A stretch of 64,000 nucleotides of DNA, from positions 62,001-126,000 of the forward strand of contig NZ_JARVSD010000004.1 in NCBI RefSeq assembly GCF_030209445.1, in the 5' to 3' direction. This stretch comes from Promicromonospora sp. MEB111 (lineage in GTDB: Bacteria; Actinomycetota; Actinomycetes; Actinomycetales; Cellulomonadaceae). Of this stretch, positions 24,764-34,368 are shown one piece after another. The stretch's first letter is position 1. Each line of letters opens with the position of its first letter. Position numbers and translations under genes: made by a program. Under the pieces are notes generated by a model. The model searched no databases and had not been told where the DNA came from. It saw only the letters and a program-made list of their open reading frames with translations.

Positions 24764-27700
24764 ATGAACGACAACGCCGTCCAGGTCGAGCACCGGGTCA
24801 ACAACACGGTCCGCGACCTCCTCGTACCCGCCCTCTTCCCGCGCAGGGCGCCCGTCCGTGTCACGGCCTGGGAGGTGCCCGACGAGCCCGTGCCCTTCGC
24901 GGAGGCCGTGCGGCACGAGTTCACGCCGTTCGAGGTGGGCCAGGCCTGGAGCAGGCCCTGGGGGACCACGTGGTTCCACGTCACGGGCTCCGTCCCGGAC
25001 GGCTGGGGGCGGGCGGGCACCACCGTCCAGCTCTTCGTCGACCTCGGCTTCTCGCGCCTGATGCCCGCCTTCCAGGCGGAGGGCCTGCTGTACCGGCCGG
25101 ACGGCTCGATCATCAAGGGCGTCGAGCCGTTCAACCACGTCGTCGACGTCGACGGCGACACGGTCGACGTCTTCGTGGAGGCGGCGTCCAACCCGAACAT
25201 GCTGGAGCACTTCTTCGCCTCGGCACCGCCCACCCCGGCGGCGGGGATGGCGGCGGCGCTCCCGGGGACCTTCCTGCCCGCCGGCACGTCCCACATCGCG
25301 CGCCTGGGCCACAAGGCGACGGCCGGCTCCGAGCCCGTCTACACGCTGCGCGACGTGACGCTCGTCGAGCGCGACCTCGACGTGGACGCGCTGCTGAGCG
25401 ACATCTCCGCGCTGGTCGGCCTGGCGCGCGAGCTCGACCCGGGGCTCCCGCGCCGGGCCGGGATCGTGCGCGCGCTGGAGCGGGCGTGCGACGCGATCGA
25501 CCCGGACGACGTCGCGGCGACCGTGGCGGCCGCCCGGGGCGAGCTCGCGGCCGTGCTCGCCGCCCCGGCCCATGCGACCGCCCACTCGATCGTCGCCGTC
25601 GGCCACGCGCACCTCGACTCCGCCTGGCTGTGGCCCACGCGCGAGACCGTGCGCAAGTGCGCCCGCACGTTCTCCAACGTGCTCGACCTGATGGACGCCG
25701 ACCCCGACTTCGTCTTCGCCTGCTCCAGCGCGCAGCAGCTCGCGTGGGTCAAGGAGTACTACCCCCAGCTCTTCGAGCGCATCCGGGCCCGGGTCGCCGA
25801 GGGGCGGTTCGTCCCCGTGGGCGGCATGTGGGTGGAGAGCGACACGAACATGCCGGGCGGCGAGGCGCTGGTGCGCCAGTTCCTGCACGGGCAGGGGTTC
25901 TTCCTCCGCGAGTTCGGGACGCTCTCGCGGGAGGCCTGGCTGCCCGACTCCTTCGGGTTCACCGCGGCCTTCCCGCAGATCGCGCGCTCGGCGGGCACGG
26001 ACAGCTTCCTCACCCAGAAGATGTCCTGGAACGACACCAACCGGATGCCGCACCACACCTTCCTCTGGGAGGGCCTGGACGGCACCCGGCTCTTCACGCA
26101 CTTCCCGCCGAACGACACCTACGGCTCGGACCTCGGCGCCGCCGACCTCGCCAAGGCGCAGCGGCAGCACACCGAGAAGGCGACGTCGAACACGTCGGTC
26201 ACCCTGTTCGGCTGGTCCGACGGCGGCGGCGGGCCCACCCGCGAGATGATCGCCGCCGCGCGGCGCACCCGTGACCTCGAGGGCTCCCCGCGGGTGACGC
26301 TCGGCGCGCCGGCCGACTTCTTCGCGGCGGCCAAGGAGAACCTGCCCCGGCCCGCCGTCTGGACCGGCGAGATGTACCTGGAGACCCATCGAGGCACCTA
26401 CACCTCCCAGGCCCGGACCAAGCTCGGCAACCGGCGCAGCGAGCACCTGCTGCGGGAGGCCGAGCTGTGGAGCGCGACGGCTGCCGTCCGCGGACTGCTC
26501 GACTACCCCTACGAGCGGCTCGACACGATCTGGCACACGGTGCTGCTGCAGCAGTTCCACGACATCCTCCCCGGCTCGGCGATCGCGTGGGTCCACGAGG
26601 AGGCCGAGGAGGCCTACCGGCGGGTCGGCGAGGAGCTGGAGGGCATCATCGCGTCCGCCCAGCGGGCGCTCGCCGGCGACGGGGGAGCCACCGTCGTCTT
26701 CAACGCGGCACCGTTCGACCACGGGGACGTGCCGGCGCTGGGCGCCGCCGTCCTCGCCCCGCAGGACGTCGCCGCGGGGCAGGGTGCGGGGCCGGGCGCC
26801 GGCCCGGGTTCGACGCCGAACGTGGCCCCGGCCGCCGTGCCCGGCGGCTACCGCCTGGACAACGGCCGCCTCTCGGCGCGCTTCGACGCCGCGGGGCTGC
26901 TGGTCTCCCTGGTCGATCTGTCGTCGGGCCGCGACCTCGTCCCCGACGGCGAGCAGGCAGCGCTGCTGCAGGTCTTCCGGGACCGCCCCAACATGTTCGA
27001 GGCGTGGGACATCGACCGCTCCTACGCCAACGCCGTCACCGAGCTGCGCACCCCGGACACGGTCGAGGTCACGGGCGACGCCCTGACCGTGACGCACACC
27101 CACGGCGGCTCCACGATCGTCCAGCGGTTCCGGCTGGCCGCCGGCGCCGCGGAGCTGCAGGTCGAGACGGAGGTCGACTGGCACGAGCAGGAGAAGCTGC
27201 TCAAGCTCGCCTTCCCCGTGGACGTGCGCGCCGACGACTTCGCCTCCGAGATCCAGTTCGGGCACGTCATGCGCCCCACCTTCGCGAACACGTCCTGGGA
27301 CGCCGCGCGGTTCGAGACCGTCGCCCACCGGTGGGTGCACGTCGGCGAGCCGGGGTTCGGGGTGGCCGTGGCCAACGCGTCCACGTACGGGCACGACGTG
27401 ACTCGCTCCACGCGCGACGACGGCGGCACGACGACCCTGGTCCGGCAGTCCCTGCTGCGGGCGCCGAAGTTCCCGGACCCCGAGGCCGACCAAGGGGCCC
27501 ACGTCTTCCGGACCACGATCGGCCCGGCGGCGACGGTGCTCGACGCCGCGGCCGCCGGCTACCGGCTCAACCTCCCGGCGCGGCACGTTCCGGGGGACCC
27601 GGACGCCGTCGTCGACCCGATCGTGACCGTCTCGGCGCCCTCGGTCCTGGTCGAGTCGGTGAAGCTCGCCGAGGACCGGTCGGGCGACCTCGTCGTCCGG

Positions 27701-27886
27701 CTGTACGAGGCGCAGGGCGCACGGACCGCGGTCACCCTCGGGCTCGGCACGCCCTTCTCGGCGGCGTGGCGCACCGATCTCCTCGAGCGCGACCTGGGCG
27801 AGCAGTCCTGGGCGGGCGGGGAGCCGATCGGCCTGGAGCTGCGCCCGTTCCAGATCGCGACCGTCCGCGTGCGGACGACGTCCTGA
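24764..27886 (+). CDS. GH38 alpha-mannosidase
   Basis: 1040 residues, the normal size of cytosolic GH38 enzymes. The Zn site and catalytic start are seen in HAHLD (His281, His283, Asp285). Asp395 in WLPDSFG is the nucleophile, and QQFHDILPGS supplies His599 and Asp600. A middle helical bundle (about 600-670) and a large C-terminal beta-sandwich complete the fold. There is no signal peptide, so it acts inside the cell on imported manno-oligosaccharides. A TetR operator overlaps its promoter, and the TetR gene is divergent. ATG 24764 is the only start that fits the operator position. Confidence 0.93.
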   Translation: MNDNAVQVEHRVNNTVRDLLVPALFPRRAPVRVTAWEVPDEPVPFAEAVRHEFTPFEVGQAWSRPWGTTWFHVTGSVPDGWGRAGTTVQLFVDLGFSRLMPAFQAEGLLYRPDGSIIKGVEPFNHVVDVDGDTVDVFVEAASNPNMLEHFFASAPPTPAAGMAAALPGTFLPAGTSHIARLGHKATAGSEPVYTLRDVTLVERDLDVDALLSDISALVGLARELDPGLPRRAGIVRALERACDAIDPDDVAATVAAARGELAAVLAAPAHATAHSIVAVGHAHLDSAWLWPTRETVRKCARTFSNVLDLMDADPDFVFACSSAQQLAWVKEYYPQLFERIRARVAEGRFVPVGGMWVESDTNMPGGEALVRQFLHGQGFFLREFGTLSREAWLPDSFGFTAAFPQIARSAGTDSFLTQKMSWNDTNRMPHHTFLWEGLDGTRLFTHFPPNDTYGSDLGAADLAKAQRQHTEKATSNTSVTLFGWSDGGGGPTREMIAAARRTRDLEGSPRVTLGAPADFFAAAKENLPRPAVWTGEMYLETHRGTYTSQARTKLGNRRSEHLLREAELWSATAAVRGLLDYPYERLDTIWHTVLLQQFHDILPGSAIAWVHEEAEEAYRRVGEELEGIIASAQRALAGDGGATVVFNAAPFDHGDVPALGAAVLAPQDVAAGQGAGPGAGPGSTPNVAPAAVPGGYRLDNGRLSARFDAAGLLVSLVDLSSGRDLVPDGEQAALLQVFRDRPNMFEAWDIDRSYANAVTELRTPDTVEVTGDALTVTHTHGGSTIVQRFRLAAGAAELQVETEVDWHEQEKLLKLAFPVDVRADDFASEIQFGHVMRPTFANTSWDAARFETVAHRWVHVGEPGFGVAVANASTYGHDVTRSTRDDGGTTTLVRQSLLRAPKFPDPEADQGAHVFRTTIGPAATVLDAAAAGYRLNLPARHVPGDPDAVVDPIVTVSAPSVLVESVKLAEDRSGDLVVRLYEAQGARTAVTLGLGTPFSAAWRTDLLERDLGEQSWAGGEPIGLELRPFQIATVRVRTTS

Positions 27887-27947
27887 ACCGTCAGGCCACG
27901 GGGCCGGCGGGGCGGGGGCCGGCCGGCGACGGCGGCGGGTCCCAGCT

Positions 27948-29084
27948 CTAGGACGTCCCCGCCTCCTTCATCCGGTAGAAGCGGAAGAACCCGAAGTCCT
28001 CGATCGGCAGCACCTCGAACTCGCTGAACCCGGCGGCCGCGCCGTACTCCCGCAGCAGGGACGGCCGCATCACCGTCCCGGTGGCCGCGCTCGGCCGGCT
28101 GGAGCGGCCGTCGGGCAGGCAGACGAAGAGGCTGAAGCCGTACATCATGCGCTCGAGCTCGTCGCCGTGCGGCGCGAACGACTCGGCCACGGCCTCGTCC
28201 ATCACGATCAACGGCGCCCCCGGTGCGAGAGACGCCCGGACGGCCGCGAGCACGTCGACCGGGCGGGGCAGGTCGTGGACGCACTCGAAGGCGAAGGCCG
28301 CGTCGTACCGGCCGGCCGGCAGCTCGGCGGCGTCGCCATGGGAGAAACGGACCCGCTCGGCGACGCCGGCGGCGCGTGCGTTCTCGGTGGCCATCGCCAC
28401 CGACGGCGCGTCGATGTCGATGCCGTGGACCGTCGCGCCGGGGTACGCCCGGCCGAGGGCGATGCTGGACCAGCCGCCGCCGGAGCCGACGTCGAGCACC
28501 TGGGCGCCGGGTCGCGCGAGCCGCTCGTGGAGGTCGGCGACGCCGGCCAGCGCGTCGGCCAGCCGGTGCTCGAACCACGGCCGGTTCGCGTCCGCCTGCC
28601 CCTCGCGGGCATGGTCGCCGAGGTCGTCCCAGCTCACGCCGTCGCCTGTACGGTAGGCGGCCAGCAGCCGGGGGAGCGCGGGGCCGACGGCTCCGAACAT
28701 CCGTCCCACGGGGGCCAGGAAGTTGAGGCTGTCCCGGTTGGTCAGCACCTCCGCGGTGCCCGGCGGGATGCTGAAGACGCGTTCGTCCGGTGTGCCGTCC
28801 GAGTCGAGGTGCAGCAGACCGGTGACGGTCTGCTGCTCCAGCCACTCCCGCGCGTAGCGGGCGTCCGTGCCGGTGCGCTCGGCGAGCTGGGGCGGTGTCG
28901 CGGGACCGTCGTCGGCCAGCGACCGGTACCAGCCCAGGCGGTCGCCCAGGAACGTCGACATCAGGTCGACGGTGCCGAGGACGGCGCCGAAGAGGCGTTC
29001 GGCCACGGCATCGGCGGAGGGGGTGTCGTTCGGTGTCGCGTCCGTCGCCGCGTCGGTCGAGGCCGCGTCCGGGGTGGGATCCAT
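27948..29084 (-). CDS. class I SAM-dependent methyltransferase with winged-helix N-terminal domain
   Basis: 378 residues. The SAM-binding motif VLDVGSGGGWSSIALGRAYPG lies near the middle, followed by GIDIDAPSVAMA and the FAFECVHDLPRP segment. The N-terminal part (about 20-110) is a winged-helix dimerisation-like region, as in small-molecule methyltransferases of the rRNA-adenine- or Hmd-like groups, so the enzyme probably methylates a small metabolite. I chose ATG 29084; the region upstream to 29165 looks non-coding. It is convergent with the GH38 gene. The acceptor is unknown. Confidence 0.85.
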   Translation of the reverse strand: MDPTPDAASTDAATDATPNDTPSADAVAERLFGAVLGTVDLMSTFLGDRLGWYRSLADDGPATPPQLAERTGTDARYAREWLEQQTVTGLLHLDSDGTPDERVFSIPPGTAEVLTNRDSLNFLAPVGRMFGAVGPALPRLLAAYRTGDGVSWDDLGDHAREGQADANRPWFEHRLADALAGVADLHERLARPGAQVLDVGSGGGWSSIALGRAYPGATVHGIDIDAPSVAMATENARAAGVAERVRFSHGDAAELPAGRYDAAFAFECVHDLPRPVDVLAAVRASLAPGAPLIVMDEAVAESFAPHGDELERMMYGFSLFVCLPDGRSSRPSAATGTVMRPSLLREYGAAAGFSEFEVLPIEDFGFFRFYRMKEAGTS

Positions 29085-29197
29085 CTCTCCACGGTCCGCC
29101 TGTCGCGCGCGGCCCACCACTGCGGGAGCGGGGGATCTTTCGGGGCGCGCGGCACGGCGGCTCAACGGTTGTCGGCTCTCGGGCCGGCGGCGACGGC

Positions 29198-29944
29198 ATG
29201 TCGGACCGGGTCGAGCTCTACTGTGTGCAGGTGCAGCATGTCTGGGTTAGTCCCCGTCCGGGCGGTCTTCTGGCGTTCGCCTGGTTCGTTGAGAACGTGA
29301 CGTCGCCGATCTTCATCACGCGCAGCCTGGCAATCGGCACGGCGCCCGAGTCGGGAATCGATCGGTGGGTCGTCGTCGTCGACCCCTCCGCGCCGCCGGA
29401 TGCGCTCGCGGCTGCTCAAAGCCGGCTCCGTGAGGTCGGGCGCAGGGCGCGGTCGCGCTACGTGCCGGCCCGCGTGTTGACCGGGTTGTTCTACGCCTGG
29501 CCCGTGCTCTTCATTGCCCTCGTGGCCACAGCCGGCCAGGCTGCGGGCGGCGACACCGGGGCGGCCTTCGACGACGCGACACCGGTGACTCTCACGTACC
29601 TCGCGGTTCTCGGGATCGCAGCTTTTGTCGCCGGCTGGCTCGCCCGCGGTTCCGTCCGCGAGATCCGAGAGCTGCGCGTCGACCGGACGGCGCGCAGCGC
29701 GGTGCTGGGCCGGAACCGCGACGTGCTGCGCCTGATCTCGCGGTTCGACCAGCTGGGCGTCGTCGAACGGCGGATGTTCCTGGACCACCTGTGGAGCGTC
29801 GCAACGGCCGACCAGGCGCGCTCCCGCTACCTCGCCGGCGACACGCCCTTCGACGAGACCGAGTTCGCGGCACTGCGACGTGACGTCGAGGCGGCCGAGG
29901 CGGCGCTCGGACGCTGGGCGACCACCGCACAGGTTCACGTCTGA
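29198..29944 (+). CDS. membrane protein of unknown function
   Basis: 248 residues with two hydrophobic helices (about 100-121 and 142-163). An N-terminal soluble half with alternating beta-like stretches and a C-terminal helical, charged tail (LRVDRTARSAVLGRNRDVLRLISRF) flank them. No family recognised. Codon use is less GC-extreme than in the neighbours (several T- and A-ending codons, and TTTT runs), which may mean recent arrival. ATG 29198 is the first start consistent with that coding pattern. Confidence 0.65.
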   Translation: MSDRVELYCVQVQHVWVSPRPGGLLAFAWFVENVTSPIFITRSLAIGTAPESGIDRWVVVVDPSAPPDALAAAQSRLREVGRRARSRYVPARVLTGLFYAWPVLFIALVATAGQAAGGDTGAAFDDATPVTLTYLAVLGIAAFVAGWLARGSVREIRELRVDRTARSAVLGRNRDVLRLISRFDQLGVVERRMFLDHLWSVATADQARSRYLAGDTPFDETEFAALRRDVEAAEAALGRWATTAQVHV

Positions 29945-29966
29945 GCGGCCCGTGCCCCACCAGCTG

Positions 29967-30404
29967 CTACCGGTCCCCGGTCCCCCGGTAGTGCGCGTGC
30001 GCCCGCGCCCGTAGCTCCGGCGTCGCCGCCGCGCGGAGCGCGTCGAAGTACTCGCGCAGCGGCTGGCCGGTCTCGATCCAGCGCAGCTCCGCCTTCGACA
30101 CGTAGTCGCCGCAGCCGGTGCAGAACGAGCGGTCACCGTAGAGGAACGGGTTGGCGAGGTAGCTGCGGACGATCTCCTCGGGCATGCCCGTGCCCGCTCC
30201 GCAGACCAGGTGGCGGTAGGCCTGGGGGACGCCGTCGAGCGAGCCCTCGTACCGGGCATCAGGCGTCAGGGTCACGTGCTCCTTCTGCTGGCCGTCCCGG
30301 CGGCGCCGCTGGTGCCACCACGAGTGCAGGCGGAGCGTGGCCGGCGAGACGGCCCGGTGACAGAACGGGCAGGTGAGGCGTGCGGCGTCGGACATGCGGG
30401 CCAT
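29967..30404 (-). CDS. zinc-ribbon-like protein of unknown function
   Basis: 145 residues with two likely metal sites: CPFC plus two His residues (about residues 12-32, CPFCHRAVSPATLRLHSWWH) and CTGC near residue 95. A central segment, GMPEEIVRSYLANPFLYGDRSF, is helical. I chose ATG 30404 because GGAAG lies 10 bases upstream; ATG 30395 would shorten it by three residues. No family assigned. It may be a small nucleic-acid- or protein-binding zinc protein. It is divergent from the GH87 gene, whose promoter starts about 30 bases upstream of it. Confidence 0.7.
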   Translation of the reverse strand: MARMSDAARLTCPFCHRAVSPATLRLHSWWHQRRRRDGQQKEHVTLTPDARYEGSLDGVPQAYRHLVCGAGTGMPEEIVRSYLANPFLYGDRSFCTGCGDYVSKAELRWIETGQPLREYFDALRAAATPELRARAHAHYRGTGDR

Positions 30405-30435
30405 GATGCCAGCGCTTCCGGGTGGCTCCGGACCC

Positions 30436-30525
30436 TTGACGTCCCAGGTTTCGCCCTCGTAATATCCGAACCGCAAGACTGCAAGAACTTGACAGACAAC
30501 GAGCACAAAGCAGTGCACGTACTGC
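30436..30525 (+). promoter_or_regulatory. promoter and palindromes upstream of the GH87 gene
   Basis: TTGACG (30436-30441) and TAATAT (30460-30465) are 18 bases apart, the best -35/-10 pair in the window. Just downstream are CAAG-AA-CTTG (30482-30491) and GCAGT with ACTGC across 6 bases (30510-30525), both perfect inverted repeats. Transcription from about 30472 would leave a leader of about 215 bases before ATG 30687. The palindromes lie where a repressor would block elongation. Confidence 0.6.
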
Positions 30526-30686
30526 AACTCTGCACTCTCGCCCCCGGCACGCAGCCCTCTTCGGCTGCCTCGGTGGCGCCGACCCGACCCACCCAGGACG
30601 TCGACGCACCAGCCGGTCGCGCCGTCGTCGGGCGCCGTTGCCCGTGGGTGGCCGAGCCCGCCACCGGCGGGAGAACGAGGACGTTC

Positions 30687-33600
30687 ATGAGAATCCCCTG
30701 GAAGCACACGGTCGTGACGGGCGCCGCGCTGGCGCTCGTCGCGCCGCTCGGCCTGGCCGCCGTCGCGCACGCCGCGGACGCCACCAATCTCGCCCTCGGC
30801 AAGCCGATCACGGCGTCGTCCGTGACGCAGAACTACGTCGCGGGCAACGCGAACGACGGGAACACCGCCTCCTACTGGGAGGGCGCGGGCGGGCAGTACC
30901 CGGCGCACCTCACGGTCGACCTCGGGCAGGACTCCGACGTCGAGCGCGTGGTCGTCAAGCTCCCGCCGCCTGCCGCGTGGTCCCCGCGCACCCAGACGTT
31001 CAGCGTGCTCGGCCGGTCCGACGGCGAGTCGTCGTACCGGACGCTCAAGGCCTCCGCGTCGTACGGCTTCGACCCCGCGACCGGCAACACGGTCGAGATC
31101 CCGCTCGACGCCGAGGCCGACGAGGTGCGCCTCGCGTTCAGCGCCAACACCGGCGCGGGCAACGGCCAGGTCTCCGAGCTGCAGGTCTGGGGCACGCCCA
31201 CGGGCGACCCGACCGACCCGCCGGACCCGACCGATCCCACCGACCCGACCGGCACCAACTACGCCCTGAACCGGCCCGCGGCGGCGTCGTCGACCGAGTG
31301 GACGTACGTCGCGGCGAACGCCGTGGACGGGCAGACCGGCACGTACTGGGAGGGTGCCGGCGGGCAGTACCCGTCGACGCTCGACGCCTCGCTGGCCGCG
31401 CCCACGCAGGTCAGCAGCGTGCGCGTGCGGGTCAACCCGGACGCCGCCTGGGGCGCGCGCACGCAGACGTTCTCCGTCTGGGGGCGCTCGGGAACCGGCG
31501 CGTGGCAGGAGATCAAGGCGTCCGCCGGGTACGCGTTCGCACCCGCGAGCGGCAACCTCGTGGACATCCCGGTCACCAGCACCGTCACCGACGTGCGCCT
31601 GCGCTTCACCGGCAACACGGGGGCGGGCAACGGCCAGGTCGCCGAGCTCGAGGTCTACGGCGCCCCGGCGCCCAACCCGAACCTCACGGTCACGGCGGTG
31701 ACGGCGTCCCCGGCGTCGCCCACGGCGACCACCCCGGTGACGCTCACCGCGACCGTGAAGAACACGGGCGACCGGGCGTCGGCGGCCACGTCGCTGGACG
31801 GGAAGATCGGCGGCAGCACGGCCGGTTCGGCGGACGTCGCCGCGCTGCAGCCCGGCGCGACCGCCCAGGTGACGGTCGCGGCCGGCACCCGGCCCGCGGG
31901 CGAGTACACGGTCGGCGCCGTCGTCGACCCAGGCAACACGGTGGCCGAGCAGGACGAGACCGACAACGCGTTCACGGCCACGGCGAAGCTCGTCGTGGGC
32001 GAGGCGCCCGGGCCCGACCTGGAGGTCGTCTCGGTCTCCTCCAACCCGGCCAACCCCGCCGTCGGTGCGGCCGTGTCCTTCTCGGTCCAGGTGCGCAACC
32101 GCGGCAACCAGGCGGTCGCGGCCGGTTCCGTCACGCGCGTGGTGGCGGGTTCGACCACCCTGAACGGCACGACGCCGGCCGTCCCGGCGGGCGGCACCGT
32201 CACCGTCACGCCCTCGGCGACGTGGACGGCGACCAACGGCGGTGTCACGGTGACGGCCACGGCCGACGCGACCGACGTCGTCGACGAGACGAACGAGGAG
32301 AACAACACCGGCACGCTCGCGGTGACCGTGGGCCGCGGCGCCGCCGTGCCGTACACCACCTACGAGGCCGAGGCCGGCCAGTACACGGGCGCGCTGCTGC
32401 AGACCGACCCGCTGCGCACGTTCGGGCACACCAACTTCGCGACCGAGTCGTCGGGCCGCGAGTCGGTGCGGCTGAACAGTACCGGCCAGTACGTGCAGTT
32501 CACGTCGACCAACCAGACCAACTCGATCGTCGTCCGCAACTCGATCCCCGACGCCGCCGGCGGCGGGGGACAGGAGAAGACGATCAGCCTCTACGCGGAC
32601 GGCCAGTTCGTGCAGAAGCTGACGCTGTCGTCCAAGCACTCGTGGCTGTACGGCACGACCGACCAGCCCGAGGGCCTCGTCAACACGCCGGGCGGCGACG
32701 CGCGCCGCCTCTTCGACGAGTCGCACGCCCTGCTGAGCCGGTCCTTCCCGGCGGGCACGGTGTTCAAGCTCCAGCGCGACGCCGGGGACGACGCCGCGTT
32801 CTACATCATCGACCTGGTCGAGCTCGAGCAGGTGGCGCCGCCCACCTCGAAGCCCGCGCAGTGCACGTCGATCACCGAGTACGGCGCGATCCCGAACGAC
32901 GGGCTCGAGGACACGGCAGCCATCCAGGCCGCCGTCACCGCGAACCAGGAGGGCGAGATCGACTGCGTGTGGATCCCGGCGGGCCAGTGGCGCCAGGAGA
33001 AGAAGATCCTCACCGACGACCCGCTCAACCGCGGCACGCACAACCAGGTGGGCATCAGCGACGTCACGATCCGCGGCGCGGGCATGTGGCACTCGCAGCT
33101 CTACAGCCTCATCAAGCCGCACCTCGCCCCGGGCGTCATCAACCACCCGCACGAGGGCAACTTCGGGTTCGACATCGACGACAACGTCCAGATCTCCGAC
33201 ATCGCGATCTTCGGCTCCGGCGACATCCGCGGCAACAACGGCCAGGAGGAGGGCGGCGTCGGCCTCAACGGGCGCTTCGGCCAGAACACGAAGGTCACCA
33301 ACGTGTGGATCGAGCACGCGAACGTCGGCGTGTGGGTGGGTCGCGACTACACCAACATCCCCGAGCTGTGGGGGCCGGGCGACGGCGTCGAGTTCTCCGG
33401 CATGCGCATCCGCAACACCTACGCGGACGGCATCAACTTCAGCAACGGCACGCGCAACTCGCTCGTGTTCAACTCGTCGTTCCGCAACACCGGCGACGAC
33501 GCGCTGGCCGTCTGGGCCAACCCGTACGTCAAGGACCGCAACGTCGACATCGGCCACGACAACGCGTTCCGCAACAACACCGTCCAGCTCCCGTGGCGCG

Positions 33601-34082
33601 CCAACGGCATCGCCATCTACGGCGGCTACGACAACTCCATCGAGAACAACCTGGTCTACGACACGATGAACTACCCCGGCATCATGCTGGCGACCGACCA
33701 CGACCCCCTGCCGTTCTCGGGGACCACGCTCATCGCCAACAACGGCCTGTACCGCACGGGCGGGGCGTTCTGGAACGAGGACCAGGAGTTCGGGGCGATC
33801 ACGATCTTCCCGCAGACCCACGACATCGTGGGCGTCACCATCCGCGACACGGACATCGTCGACTCCACCTACGACGGCATCCAGTTCAAGAACGGCGGCG
33901 GCAACATGCCCGACGTCCGCATCACGAACGTGCGGATCGACCGGTCGAACAACGGCTCCGGCATCCTCGCGATGGCCGGCGCCCGCGGCAACGCGATCCT
34001 GTCGAACGTGACCGTCACCAACTCCCGTGACGGGGACGTCGAGAAGGAGCCGGGTTCGCCGTTCGTGTTCACCGGCCAGTAG
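30687..34082 (+). CDS. secreted GH87 alpha-1,3-glucanase (mycodextranase-type)
   Basis: 1131 residues. A signal peptide (to about residue 30) is followed by two discoidin-like carbohydrate-binding domains (about 33-170 and 190-325) joined by a PTD-rich linker. Next come two CARDB-type beta-sandwich repeats (from about 331 and 443), a CBM35-like domain beginning YEAEAGQYTG (555-715) and a right-handed beta-helix catalytic domain (about 720-1131). In the helix, Asp914 and Asp937-Asp938 are spaced as the three catalytic Asp of GH87 enzymes (23 residues, then adjacent). Discoidin-type domains are known to bind alpha-1,3-glucan in this family. It likely cuts fungal cell-wall or exopolysaccharide alpha-glucan. 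A polygalacturonase-type helix is the alternative. Confidence 0.78.
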   Translation: MRIPWKHTVVTGAALALVAPLGLAAVAHAADATNLALGKPITASSVTQNYVAGNANDGNTASYWEGAGGQYPAHLTVDLGQDSDVERVVVKLPPPAAWSPRTQTFSVLGRSDGESSYRTLKASASYGFDPATGNTVEIPLDAEADEVRLAFSANTGAGNGQVSELQVWGTPTGDPTDPPDPTDPTDPTGTNYALNRPAAASSTEWTYVAANAVDGQTGTYWEGAGGQYPSTLDASLAAPTQVSSVRVRVNPDAAWGARTQTFSVWGRSGTGAWQEIKASAGYAFAPASGNLVDIPVTSTVTDVRLRFTGNTGAGNGQVAELEVYGAPAPNPNLTVTAVTASPASPTATTPVTLTATVKNTGDRASAATSLDGKIGGSTAGSADVAALQPGATAQVTVAAGTRPAGEYTVGAVVDPGNTVAEQDETDNAFTATAKLVVGEAPGPDLEVVSVSSNPANPAVGAAVSFSVQVRNRGNQAVAAGSVTRVVAGSTTLNGTTPAVPAGGTVTVTPSATWTATNGGVTVTATADATDVVDETNEENNTGTLAVTVGRGAAVPYTTYEAEAGQYTGALLQTDPLRTFGHTNFATESSGRESVRLNSTGQYVQFTSTNQTNSIVVRNSIPDAAGGGGQEKTISLYADGQFVQKLTLSSKHSWLYGTTDQPEGLVNTPGGDARRLFDESHALLSRSFPAGTVFKLQRDAGDDAAFYIIDLVELEQVAPPTSKPAQCTSITEYGAIPNDGLEDTAAIQAAVTANQEGEIDCVWIPAGQWRQEKKILTDDPLNRGTHNQVGISDVTIRGAGMWHSQLYSLIKPHLAPGVINHPHEGNFGFDIDDNVQISDIAIFGSGDIRGNNGQEEGGVGLNGRFGQNTKVTNVWIEHANVGVWVGRDYTNIPELWGPGDGVEFSGMRIRNTYADGINFSNGTRNSLVFNSSFRNTGDDALAVWANPYVKDRNVDIGHDNAFRNNTVQLPWRANGIAIYGGYDNSIENNLVYDTMNYPGIMLATDHDPLPFSGTTLIANNGLYRTGGAFWNEDQEFGAITIFPQTHDIVGVTIRDTDIVDSTYDGIQFKNGGGNMPDVRITNVRIDRSNNGSGILAMAGARGNAILSNVTVTNSRDGDVEKEPGSPFVFTGQ

Positions 34083-34368
34083 CTCGCCCCAGCAGCTCAC
34101 CGCGCTCAGCAAGGACGACGACGGCGGGTCGTCGGCACGTCGTGCCGGCGCCCCGCCGCCGAGTGTCAGAGGTGACGCGTACTCGACCTGCGGACGTGAG
34201 GCGGGCGGGGGACCGGTCGGAATCTCACCCCGGGAGTCCTGTCCTGAACGGGCTTTTTCCGATACTTGTCCGGGCTTGACCCGTACGATTCTCAGCCAGG
34301 GAGCGCCGGTCGTTCCGACGGAACGGGTGCCGGCTACAGACGCGCGACGCGGCGACGGGGGTACACGG

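Noticed and set aside
30466-30686. Long leader of the GH87 gene considered as a riboswitch
   Set aside because: No known riboswitch core motif is visible; only short palindromes near the promoter stand out.
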